Shown: one piece after another, positions 1 to 8,881 of the stretch
Layout of the letters: the number at the start of each line of letters is the position of its first letter
How positions within the stretch are numbered: the first letter of the stretch is position 1
Made by a program: the position numbers and the translations under genes
NCBI GenBank assembly: GCA_020161575.1
Contig: JAIUNR010000005.1
Span: 1-64,000 of the forward strand
Length of the DNA: 64,000 nt
Direction of reading: 5' to 3'
From: Pseudomonadota bacterium
GTDB taxonomy: Bacteria > Pseudomonadota > Alphaproteobacteria > Rhizobiales > Beijerinckiaceae
Notes under the pieces: generated by a model
Databases searched by the model: none
Told to the model about the DNA's origin: nothing
What the model saw: the letters and a program-made list of their open reading frames with translations, nothing else

Positions 1-311
1 TCTGGGATTATCGAGACGCGAACGGCCTTGCAGGAGCCTCTGCCTGCATCGTGGTCCCCTGGTTCGCGGATCGCTATGCCGAGGGCGCGGACTGGCGTTC
101 GCTGGCCTGGTGGATACACGACCACCTGGACTATTCCGAACTCGTGTTCTTCCCCAAACTCTGCGCCTTCAACATCGCCTGGCACGAGCGCCCCAAGCGC
201 ACCATCAACAGCCACATCGCGCCCAAGGGCTTCCTCATCGCCCCCACCGACGCAGTGCCCCAAGGCGGGCACGAGCGCTGGTATCGCGTTGAATTTGGTA
301 CGATACGGTGA
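1..311 (+). CDS. Unrecognised protein, C-terminal part only
   Basis: The reading frame is open from the left edge (first full codon at 3) to a TGA at 309-311, so only about the last 100 residues are present and the true start lies outside the window. The visible part is rich in aromatic residues and basic near its end, with stretches WWIHDHLDYSEL and FFPKLCAFNIAWHERPKR. The spacing faintly recalls the C-terminus of M15-type peptidases, but no metal ligands can be assigned, so no function is given. It points toward the unrelated minus-strand hflX block across an AT-richer spacer. Confidence 0.5.
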   Translation, partial: WDYRDANGLAGASACIVVPWFADRYAEGADWRSLAWWIHDHLDYSELVFFPKLCAFNIAWHERPKRTINSHIAPKGFLIAPTDAVPQGGHERWYRVEFGTIR

Positions 312-532
312 TACAAAGCAATTCAGTGCTAGGGTGTTTTATGCATTGAAATAATTGAATAAAATGGCGATCAGGGCCGTTTCCCATCGTCTCCGCCATT
401 CCTGCTGCATGGGCTGACTATTTGGCTTCTGGAAACCCCGCACCTCAGTAAAGAGGATAAGGGCCGTGAAGCGGACATCGAGCGCGCCATGCGCGTTGCT
501 TTCCATGAAAGCCGCTCGCCACGCGCATGCGC
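312..532. other. AT-richer intergenic spacer, no gene recognised
   Basis: This 221 bp lies between the truncated left-edge gene and the convergent end of hflX. The first 60 bases are clearly AT-richer than the surroundings. From about 359 a plus-strand frame stays open without a convincing start and runs on into the antisense of hflX; it has no ribosome-binding site and no recognisable motif. I see no terminator hairpin with a T run for either convergent gene. Confidence 0.4.
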
Positions 533-1882
533 CTACAGAGCGAATTTGCGCCGGATACGCCCCATTTCATCCGTGCCTGCACGGATCGTCAGCGTGATCT
601 TGCCGGTCCGCCCGGTTTTGCGCGCCAGCACCTCGGCATTTTCATAGAGCCAGGCGAGGCCGGCGCCATCATCGGCCGCGAGGGTAATGGTGAGCGTCTC
701 GCGCCCTTCCGCCAGCCGGCGTTCGATCTCGGCGAGAAGCGCGGGTATCCCCGCGCCGGTCATCGCGGAAACGAGGATCGGCGCGCCCTTCCCGCGCCGC
801 GCCGCGACTTCCGAAAGGCGTTGCGCTTCCGCCGCGGGCAGCAGATCCGCCTTGTTCCAGACCTCGACGATACGGCGGGTTTCCGCGCCGGCGATTCCCA
901 ATTCGCCAAGCACCTGTCTGACATCGAGTTCCTGGGCCTCGGTATCGGGATTGGCGATATCGCGGACATGCAGGATGATGCGGGCCGAAATCACGTCCTC
1001 CAGTGTCGCCCGGAAGGCCGCGACGAGCTGGGTCGGAAGATCGGAGATGAAACCGACCGTATCCGACAGCACGATCCTGAGCCCATGCGGCAGCGCCAAG
1101 GCGCGGGTGGTCGGATCGAGGGTAGCGAAAAGCATGTCCTTCGCCAGCACTTCCGCTTCCGTCATCCGGTTGAAGAGGCTCGATTTTCCGGCATTGGTGT
1201 AACCCACCAGCGCAACCGTGGGATAGGGCACCTTGTCGCGCGAGGCACGGTGAAGGGCGCGCGTGCGCTTGACTTCCTCAAGATCCTTCTCGATCCGCGT
1301 CATGCGCTCCTGAATGAGCCGGCGGTCAGTTTCGATCTGGGTTTCGCCGGGACCGCCGAGAAAGCCGAAGCCGCCGCGCTGGCGCTCAAGATGGGTCCAC
1401 GAGCGGACAAGACGGGATTTTTGATAGGCCAGATGCGCCAGCTCGACCTGCAGGCGTCCTTCCCGCGTCGAGGCACGGCGGCCGAAAATCTCAAGGATCA
1501 ACCCGGTACGGTCGATCACTTTGGCCTTGAAGGCCTGTTCGAGGTTGCGCTGCTGAACCGGAGAAAGCGCGCAATCCATCACGACAAGGCCGATTTCCTC
1601 CGCCTCAATCCGCCTGGCGATTTCCTCGACCTTGCCGAGGCCGAGATAGGTCGCGGGTCGCAACTGGCGGATCGGCACCATGATCGTATCGGCAACAAAG
1701 AGATCGATTGCCTGCGTGAGCCCCACCGCTTCCGCCAGCCGCGCCTCGGGCGCGCGCAAGGTAAGGATACCGGAGGCCGCAGCACTGCGCTCTCCCAGAT
1801 AAGGGCCGACAACGAAAGTGCGCGTGCGCTCCGCGATGGCCTTCTCAGGCTCAAAAACCTTGCCGCTACTTCCCATCGTCAC
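533..1882 (-). CDS. hflX: GTPase HflX
   Basis: HflX is a ribosome-associated GTPase that in other bacteria splits stalled or stressed 70S ribosomes. The 449-residue product has the HflX N-terminal domain, the glycine-rich linker RGGFGFLGGPGETQIETDRR near 169-188, then a GTPase domain: G1 GYTNAGKS at 227-234, G2 FATLDPT near 252, G3 DTVGF at 274 and G4 NKAD at 343. A long C-terminal tail ends in RRKFAL. It lies 36 bp downstream of hfq on the same strand, the conserved hfq-hflX pair, so cotranscription is likely. Length is normal for alphaproteobacterial HflX. The first ATG is taken as the start; ATG at codon 3 is possible. Confidence 0.95.
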   Translation of the reverse strand: MTMGSSGKVFEPEKAIAERTRTFVVGPYLGERSAAASGILTLRAPEARLAEAVGLTQAIDLFVADTIMVPIRQLRPATYLGLGKVEEIARRIEAEEIGLVVMDCALSPVQQRNLEQAFKAKVIDRTGLILEIFGRRASTREGRLQVELAHLAYQKSRLVRSWTHLERQRGGFGFLGGPGETQIETDRRLIQERMTRIEKDLEEVKRTRALHRASRDKVPYPTVALVGYTNAGKSSLFNRMTEAEVLAKDMLFATLDPTTRALALPHGLRIVLSDTVGFISDLPTQLVAAFRATLEDVISARIILHVRDIANPDTEAQELDVRQVLGELGIAGAETRRIVEVWNKADLLPAAEAQRLSEVAARRGKGAPILVSAMTGAGIPALLAEIERRLAEGRETLTITLAADDGAGLAWLYENAEVLARKTGRTGKITLTIRAGTDEMGRIRRKFAL

Positions 1883-1918
1883 ATCTGGCCCGATGCGAAA
1901 GACCCTAGCACGAAGAAC

Positions 1919-2161
1919 TCAGTCCTCGTCATTCGGACCCGGCAGGTGAATCGGCGAAGCCGGCATGATGGTCGAGATCGCGTGCTTGTAGACAAGCTGC
2001 GACACGCCATCACGCTTCAGCAGCACGCAGAAATTGTCAAACCACGTCACGGCGCCTTGCAGCTTGACGCCGTTGACGAGGAAAATTGTGACAGAGATCT
2101 TGTTCTTGCGGACGTGATTAAGAAAATTATCCTGCAAACTTGGGGCTCGTTCCGTGGCCAT
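1919..2161 (-). CDS. hfq: RNA chaperone Hfq
   Basis: Hfq is the Sm-like hexameric RNA-binding protein that pairs small RNAs with mRNAs. The 80-residue product begins with the alphaproteobacterial Hfq N-terminus and shows the Sm1 motif around [13 protein letters not shown], the aromatic FDNFCVLL segment and the Sm2 signature [10 protein letters not shown] that lines the proximal RNA site. The C-terminal tail is short, as usual in this class. It follows ntrX at a distance of 209 bp and precedes hflX by 36 bp. The upstream gap probably holds its promoter, but I could not single out boxes with confidence. Confidence 0.97.
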   Translation of the reverse strand: MATERAPSLQDNFLNHVRKNKISVTIFLVNGVKLQGAVTWFDNFCVLLKRDGVSQLVYKHAISTIMPASPIHLPGPNDED

Positions 2162-2370
2162 TCTTCTTCATCCGTTTCTATAGGCGGCAATCTTTGCGTC
2201 CGCGCCCGGGCCCAGCCGAGGTACCCGGTTTGGCAGTCTGGATCAAAAATCCACTGAGGCACAATAGCAAGATTCGATTGGCAGCCCTGACAAACTTACA
2301 TTGCTGCGCCGCAAACCAAGTCGCCATCCAGCACGAAACGGATGGGTAGCCAAGTGGTTTTCGATATTCA

Positions 2371-3735
2371 TCATATCCCAAGTGATTTCAACTTCCGGTG
2401 AAGTGCGGAGCGCTCCATGCCCACGAACTCCGCCGTTCGGGAAATATTCCCACCAAAGCGGTTGATCTGGGCAATCAGGTAATCCTTCTCGAAGACTTCG
2501 CGCGCTTCGCGCAGGGGCATCGAGAGCAGCCTCTCCCCACCGGCACCGCTCGGCGTGGCGGGCGCGGAAGAGCCGACATCCTGCGGCAGCATCTCGGCCG
2601 TGACCTCCTGGCTTGCATCGCCCGTCGCAAGAATCATCAACCGCTCGATATTGTTGCGCAGCTGACGCACATTCCCCGGCCAGTCATGCGTCTGGAGGAT
2701 CGCCAACGCATCCGCGGCGATCCGCCGTTTCGGCAAGCCCGAAGCCAGCGCGATCTGCGCCATGAAATGATCGATGAGCGCGGGAATATCCTCCCGCCGC
2801 TCGGATAGCGCCGGCACGCGAAGCGGAACCACGCCGAGCCGGTGATAGAGATCCTCCCGGAAACGGCCGGCGGCGATTTCCTCGCCGAGATCACGGCTGG
2901 TGGACGAAATGATCCGCACATCGACAGAAACGCGGGTATTGCCTTCGACACGCAGGAAATTCTGGTCAACGAGCACGCGCAGGATCTTGCTCTGCGTCTC
3001 GCGTGGCATATCGGCGATTTCATCGATGAACAGCGTGCCGCCATGCGCCTCTTCCAAAGCGCCGATCCGTCGGTTGCGTCCCGCGCCCGCTTCCACGCCG
3101 AAAAGCGCTTCCTCCATTTTCTCCGGGGTGATCGCCGCGGCGTTGATCACAACGAAAGGCCCGCCTGCCCGCGCCGAGAGCTGATGCACGCAGCGCGCGG
3201 CAAGCTCCTTGCCCGCGCCAGAAGGGCCGGTTACCAGAATGCGCGCATTGGTGGGGGCGACGCGCTCGATCTGAAGCCGCAACTGCGACATGATTGTCGA
3301 AAGGCCGATCAACCCCTCCGGTTCGCCGGAACGTGTCTTGAGATCGCGGATCTCACGCTTGAGCGCCATCTGTTCGAGCGCGCGCGCCGCGACCAGCACC
3401 AGCCTGTCCGCCTTGAAAGGCTTCTCGATGAAATCGTAGGCGCCCTTGCGGATGGCCGCGACGGCGGTTTCGATATTGCCGTGGCCGGAAATCATCACGA
3501 CCGGAATCTCCGGGTGAAGCTCCTTGATGACCTCGAGCAATTGCAGCCCGTCGAGCCGGCTGCCCTGAATCCAGATATCCAGGAAGATGAGATTGGGCCG
3601 GCGCGTCTCGATCGCGGCCAGCGCCTCGTCGGCATGGGCGGCGACACGGGTGCGATACCCCTCGTCGTCCAGAATGCCGGCGACAAGTTCGCGAATATCC
3701 GCCTCATCGTCGACGATCAGAATATCACTGGCCAT
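2371..3735 (-). CDS. ntrX: Nitrogen-related response regulator NtrX
   Basis: NtrX is the partner of the sensor kinase NtrY and in alphaproteobacteria responds to nitrogen, redox or envelope signals. The 454-residue product has a receiver domain (acidic pair at 9-10, phospho-acceptor Asp 53, Lys near 105), an AAA+ domain with Walker A GPSGAGKE at 170-177 and Walker B GGTLFIDEI, and a C-terminal Fis-type helix-turn-helix (ISRTAEFVGMERSALHRKL). The GAFTGA loop that contacts sigma-54 is not seen; its place holds AGAGRNRRIGA. That agrees with reports that NtrX need not act through sigma-54. Its start overlaps the end of ntrY by 11 bp, indicating translational coupling. Confidence 0.95.
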   Translation of the reverse strand: MASDILIVDDEADIRELVAGILDDEGYRTRVAAHADEALAAIETRRPNLIFLDIWIQGSRLDGLQLLEVIKELHPEIPVVMISGHGNIETAVAAIRKGAYDFIEKPFKADRLVLVAARALEQMALKREIRDLKTRSGEPEGLIGLSTIMSQLRLQIERVAPTNARILVTGPSGAGKELAARCVHQLSARAGGPFVVINAAAITPEKMEEALFGVEAGAGRNRRIGALEEAHGGTLFIDEIADMPRETQSKILRVLVDQNFLRVEGNTRVSVDVRIISSTSRDLGEEIAAGRFREDLYHRLGVVPLRVPALSERREDIPALIDHFMAQIALASGLPKRRIAADALAILQTHDWPGNVRQLRNNIERLMILATGDASQEVTAEMLPQDVGSSAPATPSGAGGERLLSMPLREAREVFEKDYLIAQINRFGGNISRTAEFVGMERSALHRKLKSLGI

Positions 3736-6037
3736 TCGGTTGCGCCTTCATGCGTTCTTGTTCAGGAGATGAAATGCCGGATTCTCCGGCAGGAACAGCA
3801 GCTTGCGGAAGATGGATGCGCACCACCGCGCCCGGTTCTCCCGAAGGCGGATCGAGCAGCTCGATCCGCCCGCCATGGTCTTCGAAGATTTTCGCGACGA
3901 TGGGCAGGCCGAGGCCCGTCCCCCCATCGCGGGTCGTCATATAGGGTTCGAGGAGCCGGGCCCGGTTCTCCTTGGGAAATCCCTTGCCGTTATCCAGAAT
4001 GTCGATGACGATTTCGCCCGGCCCCGCCTCCGGCATGGCGAGGGCGATAAGCCCCCTGCCCTCCCTGCCCGCCGGCGTTTCGGCAATGGCCTCGCAGGCG
4101 TTCTTGAGCAGGTTCTGCACGGCCTGCGAAACAAGCCGGCGATCATAGCGCGCCGCGACCACCGCCTGTGGCAGGTTGTCGTCGAAAGTCACGTCGGGAT
4201 TGCCGACGCGCATGAGGAAGATCACCTCGCGCAAGGTGGCGACAAGGTCATCCTGCGCCGGCTGCGGCTTGGGCATCCGCGCGAAGGAGGAGAACTCGTC
4301 GACCATGCGCTTGATGTCCTCAACCTGCCGGACAATCGTATCCGTGCATTGATCGAAAATCGCGCGATCCTCGGTGATCACCTTGCCGAATTTCCGGCGA
4401 ATGCGCTCCGCCGAAAGCTGGATCGGCGTCAGCGGATTCTTGATCTCATGCGCGATGCGCCGCGCGACATCGGCCCAGGCTGAACTGCGCTGCGCGGTCA
4501 CGAGATCGGTGATGTCATCGAGCGTCACCACCTGTCCGCCACCGGCATCGCCCGTGACGCGGACGGAGAGAATGCGCTCGCGTCCGCCGCGGGTCAGCGA
4601 CAGATCCGCCTGCGCGATCCGCGTGCCTCCGCCCCTGGCTTCCTCGATGAAGTCGGTGATTTCCGGCACAACAGAGGCAAGCTGGCGCCCGACGATCTCG
4701 CCCTCTCCGGCGCTCAGGATCTGGCGGGCCGTGGGGTTGGCCAGGGTGATGCGCCCCGCGCCATCCAGCCCGATCACGCCCGCCGGAACGCCCGAGAGTA
4801 CCGCCTCCATGAAGAGCCGGCGCTCATCGAGAGTCCGGGTGGCTTCGTTGAGGCTGTCATGCTGTTCACGCAGCACGCTGGTCATGTTGTTGAAGGTCGC
4901 GCCGAGCTGATCGAGATCCGCGCCCATCTTTGCGAGGGGCACCTGCACATAGAGATTGCCGGCGGAAACCTGCCCCGTGGCGAGCATCAGACGGCGGATC
5001 GGATCGACGAGGCGATCCGCGAACCCCATGGCAAGAAGCACGGAAGCCAGCAATCCGATCAGGGTGAGCAGCAAGAAAACGAGCGCGATGCCGATCTGCG
5101 TCGCGTTGCGGCGCGCTTCGAGCGTCTGGTATTGCAGCACGCCCGAGCGCGCGATGACCGGGAATTCGAGCATCCGCGCATCGATGCCGCGCGCGACCAT
5201 GAGATAGGCGTCGTCGCCGAAACTCTTGAGCTTGATCAGCCCGCCGATCGTATCGCGCGAGAACATGCAGGGTGGTTCATCGGTCGCGGCATCACGAAAA
5301 TCCTCGGGGAGGATACGGGGCGGCTCGATGGCGCGGGCGCCGATATCCGCCTTCTCGATCATGCTGCCATCTTCCTTGAAGATCACGGCATGGGGAAAGC
5401 CCAGGGCGGTGGCGCGTCCGTTGATGAAGGCCTGAAAACCGGCGCGATTGCCCAGATAAAATCCGGAAGCATTCGTCCGGTCGAGATCCGCCGCCATCAG
5501 GCGCATCTCGCGCCCGATATTCTGGCAGATCTGCTGCTGGAAATTCTGCGAGATCACCTCGGCATTCTGCACCAATGCGCGCAAATCGCCCGAGAACCAC
5601 GGCGTCAGGCCGCGTTCGAGCGCGATCAGCGCCGCGCCGGCGACAATGGCCGTCGGCACAGCGGCAACCAGACTGAACAGGCCAACGACGCGTCGGTGCA
5701 GCCGCGCGCCGGCGAGCCCGGCCCTGTTCTCGCGGCGGATGCGCAGAAGATGGCGCACCACGATCACCAGCAGGGCAAGGATCAGGGCGAGATCGAAAGC
5801 GAGGAAGGCCAGCCCCACCCGCTCGTTCGGCTCGATCCCGAGCGAGCCGATCAGGAACAGGAAGGTGAAAACCGCCGCGAGCAGCGCCAATACGACAATG
5901 GTGGGCGCCCAGAGCGAAGTGCCGCGTTCGGGCAGGCCGGCGGCAATGTCCGCACGTGCCGAAGCCGACGGACGCGCGCCTTCATGCGCGTCTCCCTGCG
6001 CGTCTTCCTGCGCATTCCCGGCTTGTGTCGTCGTCAT
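3725..6037 (-). CDS. ntrY: Nitrogen-related sensor histidine kinase NtrY
   Basis: NtrY is the inner-membrane sensor kinase that phosphorylates NtrX. The 770-residue product has three N-terminal membrane segments (about 45-64, 74-97, 117-140), a periplasmic sensing region, a fourth membrane segment near 310-330 followed by HAMP, a PAS domain, and a kinase core with phospho-acceptor His 530 in HEIKNPLTPIQL, N box NLLKNACEA near 642, G1 DNGKGFP near 682 and G2 GTGLGL at 706-711. It ends 11 bp inside ntrX. The first 40 residues are acidic and low in complexity, so the true start could be slightly downstream. Confidence 0.95.
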   Translation of the reverse strand: MTTTQAGNAQEDAQGDAHEGARPSASARADIAAGLPERGTSLWAPTIVVLALLAAVFTFLFLIGSLGIEPNERVGLAFLAFDLALILALLVIVVRHLLRIRRENRAGLAGARLHRRVVGLFSLVAAVPTAIVAGAALIALERGLTPWFSGDLRALVQNAEVISQNFQQQICQNIGREMRLMAADLDRTNASGFYLGNRAGFQAFINGRATALGFPHAVIFKEDGSMIEKADIGARAIEPPRILPEDFRDAATDEPPCMFSRDTIGGLIKLKSFGDDAYLMVARGIDARMLEFPVIARSGVLQYQTLEARRNATQIGIALVFLLLTLIGLLASVLLAMGFADRLVDPIRRLMLATGQVSAGNLYVQVPLAKMGADLDQLGATFNNMTSVLREQHDSLNEATRTLDERRLFMEAVLSGVPAGVIGLDGAGRITLANPTARQILSAGEGEIVGRQLASVVPEITDFIEEARGGGTRIAQADLSLTRGGRERILSVRVTGDAGGGQVVTLDDITDLVTAQRSSAWADVARRIAHEIKNPLTPIQLSAERIRRKFGKVITEDRAIFDQCTDTIVRQVEDIKRMVDEFSSFARMPKPQPAQDDLVATLREVIFLMRVGNPDVTFDDNLPQAVVAARYDRRLVSQAVQNLLKNACEAIAETPAGREGRGLIALAMPEAGPGEIVIDILDNGKGFPKENRARLLEPYMTTRDGGTGLGLPIVAKIFEDHGGRIELLDPPSGEPGAVVRIHLPQAAVPAGESGISSPEQERMKAQPNGQ

Positions 6038-6152
6038 CCGCGCTCCGATGGACCGCGCTGCCGCGAGAAGGGCGGCAACGCCCGCGCAGATCTAGGCGCG
6101 AATGGATCTTTCGCGCAACACTGTTGTTGAATTGCGACAATTCTGCGGCGGA

Positions 6153-7643
6153 TTATCCGACCGCGCTGGTCATGCGGATGCCGAGTTCGCGGATCTTCTT
6201 GCGCAGGGTATTGCGGTTGATACCGAGAAGATCGGCCGCCTTGACCTGGTTGCCGTTCGTTGCGGCCAGCGCCGCCGCCACGAGCGGGCGTTCGAATTCC
6301 ACCAGAAAGCGGTCATACAGGCCGTCGGGCGGCAGGTGATCGCCATATTCCGCGAAGTGGCGCTTGAGATGCGCGCGAAAGAAGCTTTCCAGTGTCTGTC
6401 CGGGGGGAATCTCCAGCTCCGGCGGCGAGACGGCGGCGCGGGCCGGGCGAGGCGGCGCTGATTCGCGTGCGGGCGAGAGGACGCGGCGCGAAGCGGAGAG
6501 TTCGGCATCGATGGCCGCCGCGTTGATCACGTCATCGGCGTGCAAAGCGGCGAGGCGGCGCACGAGGTTTTCGAGTTCGCGGATATTGCCGGGCCAATCG
6601 TGATCCTGAAGCCGCGCCAGCGCGCGGGCCTCGATCCGCTTTTCCGGCAGTCCTTCGCGCGCTGCCACGCCAAGGAAATGGCGCACGAGATCGGGGATGT
6701 CTCCCTTGCGCTCGCGCAGGGGCGGCAGGCGGATCGGCACCACCGAAAGGCGGTAGTAAAGGTCCTCGCGAAACAGCCCCTTCTCGATCAGGGTCGCGAG
6801 ATCCTTGTTGGACGCCGCGACGATCCTCACATCCGTGCGTACGGGCGCCCGCCCGCCCACGCTCATATATTCGCCCTGCTGGAGCACGCGCAGGAGGCGC
6901 GTCTGCGCTTCCATCGGCATGTCGCCGATCTCGTCGAGAAAGAGCGTGCCGCCCTCCGCCTGCTGGAAGCGCCCTTCGGCGCGCTGGGCCGCCCCGGTGA
7001 AAGCCCCCTTCTCATGGCCGAACAATTCGCTTTCGATCAGGTCGCGCGGGATCGCCGCCATGTTGATCGCAACGAAGGGCCCCTTGCGCCGTCGACCGAA
7101 ATCATGGAGCGCGCGGGCAACAAGCTCCTTGCCCGTGCCGCTCTCGCCCGTGATCATCACGGTGAGATCCGTGTTCATCAGCCGCGCGAGAATGCGGTAG
7201 ACCTCCTGCATGGCCGGAGAGCGGCCCACGAGCGGCATTTCCTCGCTCTCGGGCACCGGCGCCGCGGCGCGCGGCGCTCCGGTTGTCGCCAATGCCTGCC
7301 CGGCGATGCGCACGAGCTGATCGAGATCGAAAGGCTTGGGGAGATATTCATAGGCGCCGCGCTCGGAGGCACGGATCGCGGTCATGAAGCTGTTCTGTGC
7401 ACTCATCACCACGATGGGCAGATCAGGCCGCGCCTTCTTCATGCGCGGGAGAAGCTCGAAAATATTCTCGTCGGGCATGACGACATCGGTGACGACGAGG
7501 TCGCCCTCTCCCGCCTCCACCCAGCGCGCGAGCATCAGCGCGCTGCCTGTGGCACGCACCTCGTAGCCGGCGCGCGTGAGCGCCTGCGTGACCACGGTAC
7601 GGATCGCCAGATCGTCATCCGCAACGAGAACGAGACGTGCCAT
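6153..7643 (-). CDS. ntrC: Nitrogen regulation response regulator NtrC (NRI)
   Basis: NtrC is the sigma-54-dependent activator of nitrogen-assimilation genes, phosphorylated by NtrB. The 496-residue product has a receiver domain with acidic residues at 9-11 and phospho-acceptor Asp 53, an AAA+ domain with Walker A GESGTGKE at 166-173, the sigma-54 contact loop GAFTGA at 213-218 and Walker [12 protein letters not shown], and a C-terminal Fis-type helix-turn-helix ([19 protein letters not shown]). It follows ntrB across a 110 bp gap that holds a large palindromic repeat. The presence of GAFTGA here contrasts with its absence in the neighbouring NtrX. Confidence 0.97.
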   Translation of the reverse strand: MARLVLVADDDLAIRTVVTQALTRAGYEVRATGSALMLARWVEAGEGDLVVTDVVMPDENIFELLPRMKKARPDLPIVVMSAQNSFMTAIRASERGAYEYLPKPFDLDQLVRIAGQALATTGAPRAAAPVPESEEMPLVGRSPAMQEVYRILARLMNTDLTVMITGESGTGKELVARALHDFGRRRKGPFVAINMAAIPRDLIESELFGHEKGAFTGAAQRAEGRFQQAEGGTLFLDEIGDMPMEAQTRLLRVLQQGEYMSVGGRAPVRTDVRIVAASNKDLATLIEKGLFREDLYYRLSVVPIRLPPLRERKGDIPDLVRHFLGVAAREGLPEKRIEARALARLQDHDWPGNIRELENLVRRLAALHADDVINAAAIDAELSASRRVLSPARESAPPRPARAAVSPPELEIPPGQTLESFFRAHLKRHFAEYGDHLPPDGLYDRFLVEFERPLVAAALAATNGNQVKAADLLGINRNTLRKKIRELGIRMTSAVG

Positions 7644-7686
7644 CGACAGCCGGTTCCTTTCCTGGTGCCGGCGCGGGCGCCGGTTC

Positions 7687-7783
7687 AGAGCGGGCGATCT
7701 GCCTCAATCAGATCGCCCGCTCTACCTTTTTGTTTTGGCGCATTTTCTTTCGATCAACCGGTATCCACTTGATCGGAAAATGC
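7687..7783. repeat. Composite palindromic intergenic repeat, copy 1
   Basis: Two adjacent inverted repeats joined by a T-rich linker. The first is a perfect 15-bp stem (arms 7687-7701 and 7709-7723, 7-base loop). The second is a nested palindrome: GCATTTTC 7740-7747 pairs with GAAAATGC 7776-7783, and CGATCAA 7751-7757 pairs with TTGATCG 7769-7775 around an 11-base centre. Palindromes of this type are scattered through Rhizobiales genomes, from general knowledge. The element lies between ntrB and ntrC and overlaps the 3' end of ntrB. On the plus strand the first stem is followed by CCTTTTTGTTTTG, so it could also act as a terminator in that direction. Confidence 0.8.
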
Positions 7784-8881
7784 TCTAGGTTTCTCGCGGT
7801 GGAGCGGCAGCAGGATACGGAAAACCGTACCATGCTCCAGCGCCTCGTGCTCGATCACTCCGCCATGATCGCGCACCACCTTCGCCACCAAAGCAAGACC
7901 GAGGCCAGTTCCGCTCGCCTTGGAGGTCACGAAGGGTTCGAAGAGATGCGCGGCGAGATGGTCGGGTATGCCGGCGCCGTTATCGATGATCGAAACCTCG
8001 AATGGCAGGGCGAGGCGCTGCCCGCTGGTCGGCACGACAACGGAAACGCCGGGCCGGAAAGCGGTTGCGAGCGTGATCCTTCCCTTGCGTGCCTCCGGGC
8101 CGATCGCCTCGGCGGCGTTTTTGACGAGGTTGAGAAGGGCCTGAAGCAGCCGGTCGCGATTGCCCAGGATCGGCGGCAGCGAGGGGTCGAAGCGCTTCTC
8201 GAAGGCGATATGGGCGGCAAAGCCGCTCGCGGCGAGTTGCGCGACATGGTCGAGCACTTCATGCAGGTTGACCGGCTCGGTCGCGAGCGGGCGCTCGTCG
8301 GAGAAAACCTCGAAGCGCTCCACGAGCCGCACGATGCGGTCGACCTCCGCCCGGATCAAGGCCGTCAGCGGTTTTTCGTCTTCGGGCAGCGAATGCTCGA
8401 CAAGCTGCGCCGCCCCGCGAATGCCGGAAAGCGGGTTCTTGATCTCATGGGCCAGCATCGCCGCCATCGCGCCGACGGAGCGGACGGCATCGCGATGGGT
8501 GAGCTGGCTTTTCATCTTGTCGATCATCGCACGCGGCTGAATAACGATAAGCAAGCCGTTTTCCGGCTCCGGCAGCGCGGTGACATAGATATCCGCGAGC
8601 CGTTCCGCGCGTGGCTGGCGCGCCGAGGCCAGCTCGATCGCGTACTCGGTGATGGAGCCGCCCTTGAGCCGGGCATGGGCGACAAGCTGGAGCAGCGGCG
8701 AGGCTGGCGGCGCCAGTTCGGCCAGCGCCCGGCCCCGGAGACGCTCCCGCGCCGCGCCGAACCATTGCTCCGCGGCCGGATTGGCGAGCGTCACGCGATC
8801 CTCGCCGTCAATGCCGATAACCGGCATCGGCATTGCCTCGATCATGCCGGCAGGCGCGAAATCGTCAGGCCGCGAGATCAT
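7754..8881 (-). CDS. ntrB: Nitrogen regulation sensor kinase NtrB (NRII)
   Basis: NtrB is the cytoplasmic kinase and phosphatase that controls NtrC according to PII state. Starting at 8881 gives 375 residues: a PAS domain at about 10-100, phospho-acceptor His 145 in MLAHEIKNPLSGIRGA, N box NLVKNAAEAIG, G1 DNGAGIP and G2 GTGLGLALV. An upstream ATG at 8941 would overlap dusB by 77 bp; the 8881 start overlaps by only 17 bp and begins directly before the PAS domain. The last ten residues (RAFSDQVDTG) and the stop codon are encoded inside the palindromic repeat at 7687-7783, so the native C-terminus may have been replaced. It is second in the dusB-ntrB-ntrC series. Confidence 0.95.
   Translation of the reverse strand: MISRPDDFAPAGMIEAMPMPVIGIDGEDRVTLANPAAEQWFGAARERLRGRALAELAPPASPLLQLVAHARLKGGSITEYAIELASARQPRAERLADIYVTALPEPENGLLIVIQPRAMIDKMKSQLTHRDAVRSVGAMAAMLAHEIKNPLSGIRGAAQLVEHSLPEDEKPLTALIRAEVDRIVRLVERFEVFSDERPLATEPVNLHEVLDHVAQLAASGFAAHIAFEKRFDPSLPPILGNRDRLLQALLNLVKNAAEAIGPEARKGRITLATAFRPGVSVVVPTSGQRLALPFEVSIIDNGAGIPDHLAAHLFEPFVTSKASGTGLGLALVAKVVRDHGGVIEHEALEHGTVFRILLPLHREKPRAFSDQVDTG

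Noticed and set aside
359-532. Open plus-strand frame in the left spacer, considered as a decayed gene
   Set aside because: No start, no ribosome-binding site and no recognisable motif; composition alone is not enough.
527-2257. A 576-codon plus-strand frame antisense to hflX and hfq
   Set aside because: It is the mirror of two clearly identified minus-strand genes; its product has no family character and many such frames occur in GC-rich DNA.
4859-6130. Long plus-strand frame across ntrY
   Set aside because: Antisense to ntrY, with composition typical of a shadow frame (rich in Arg, Gly, Asp) and no ribosome-binding site.
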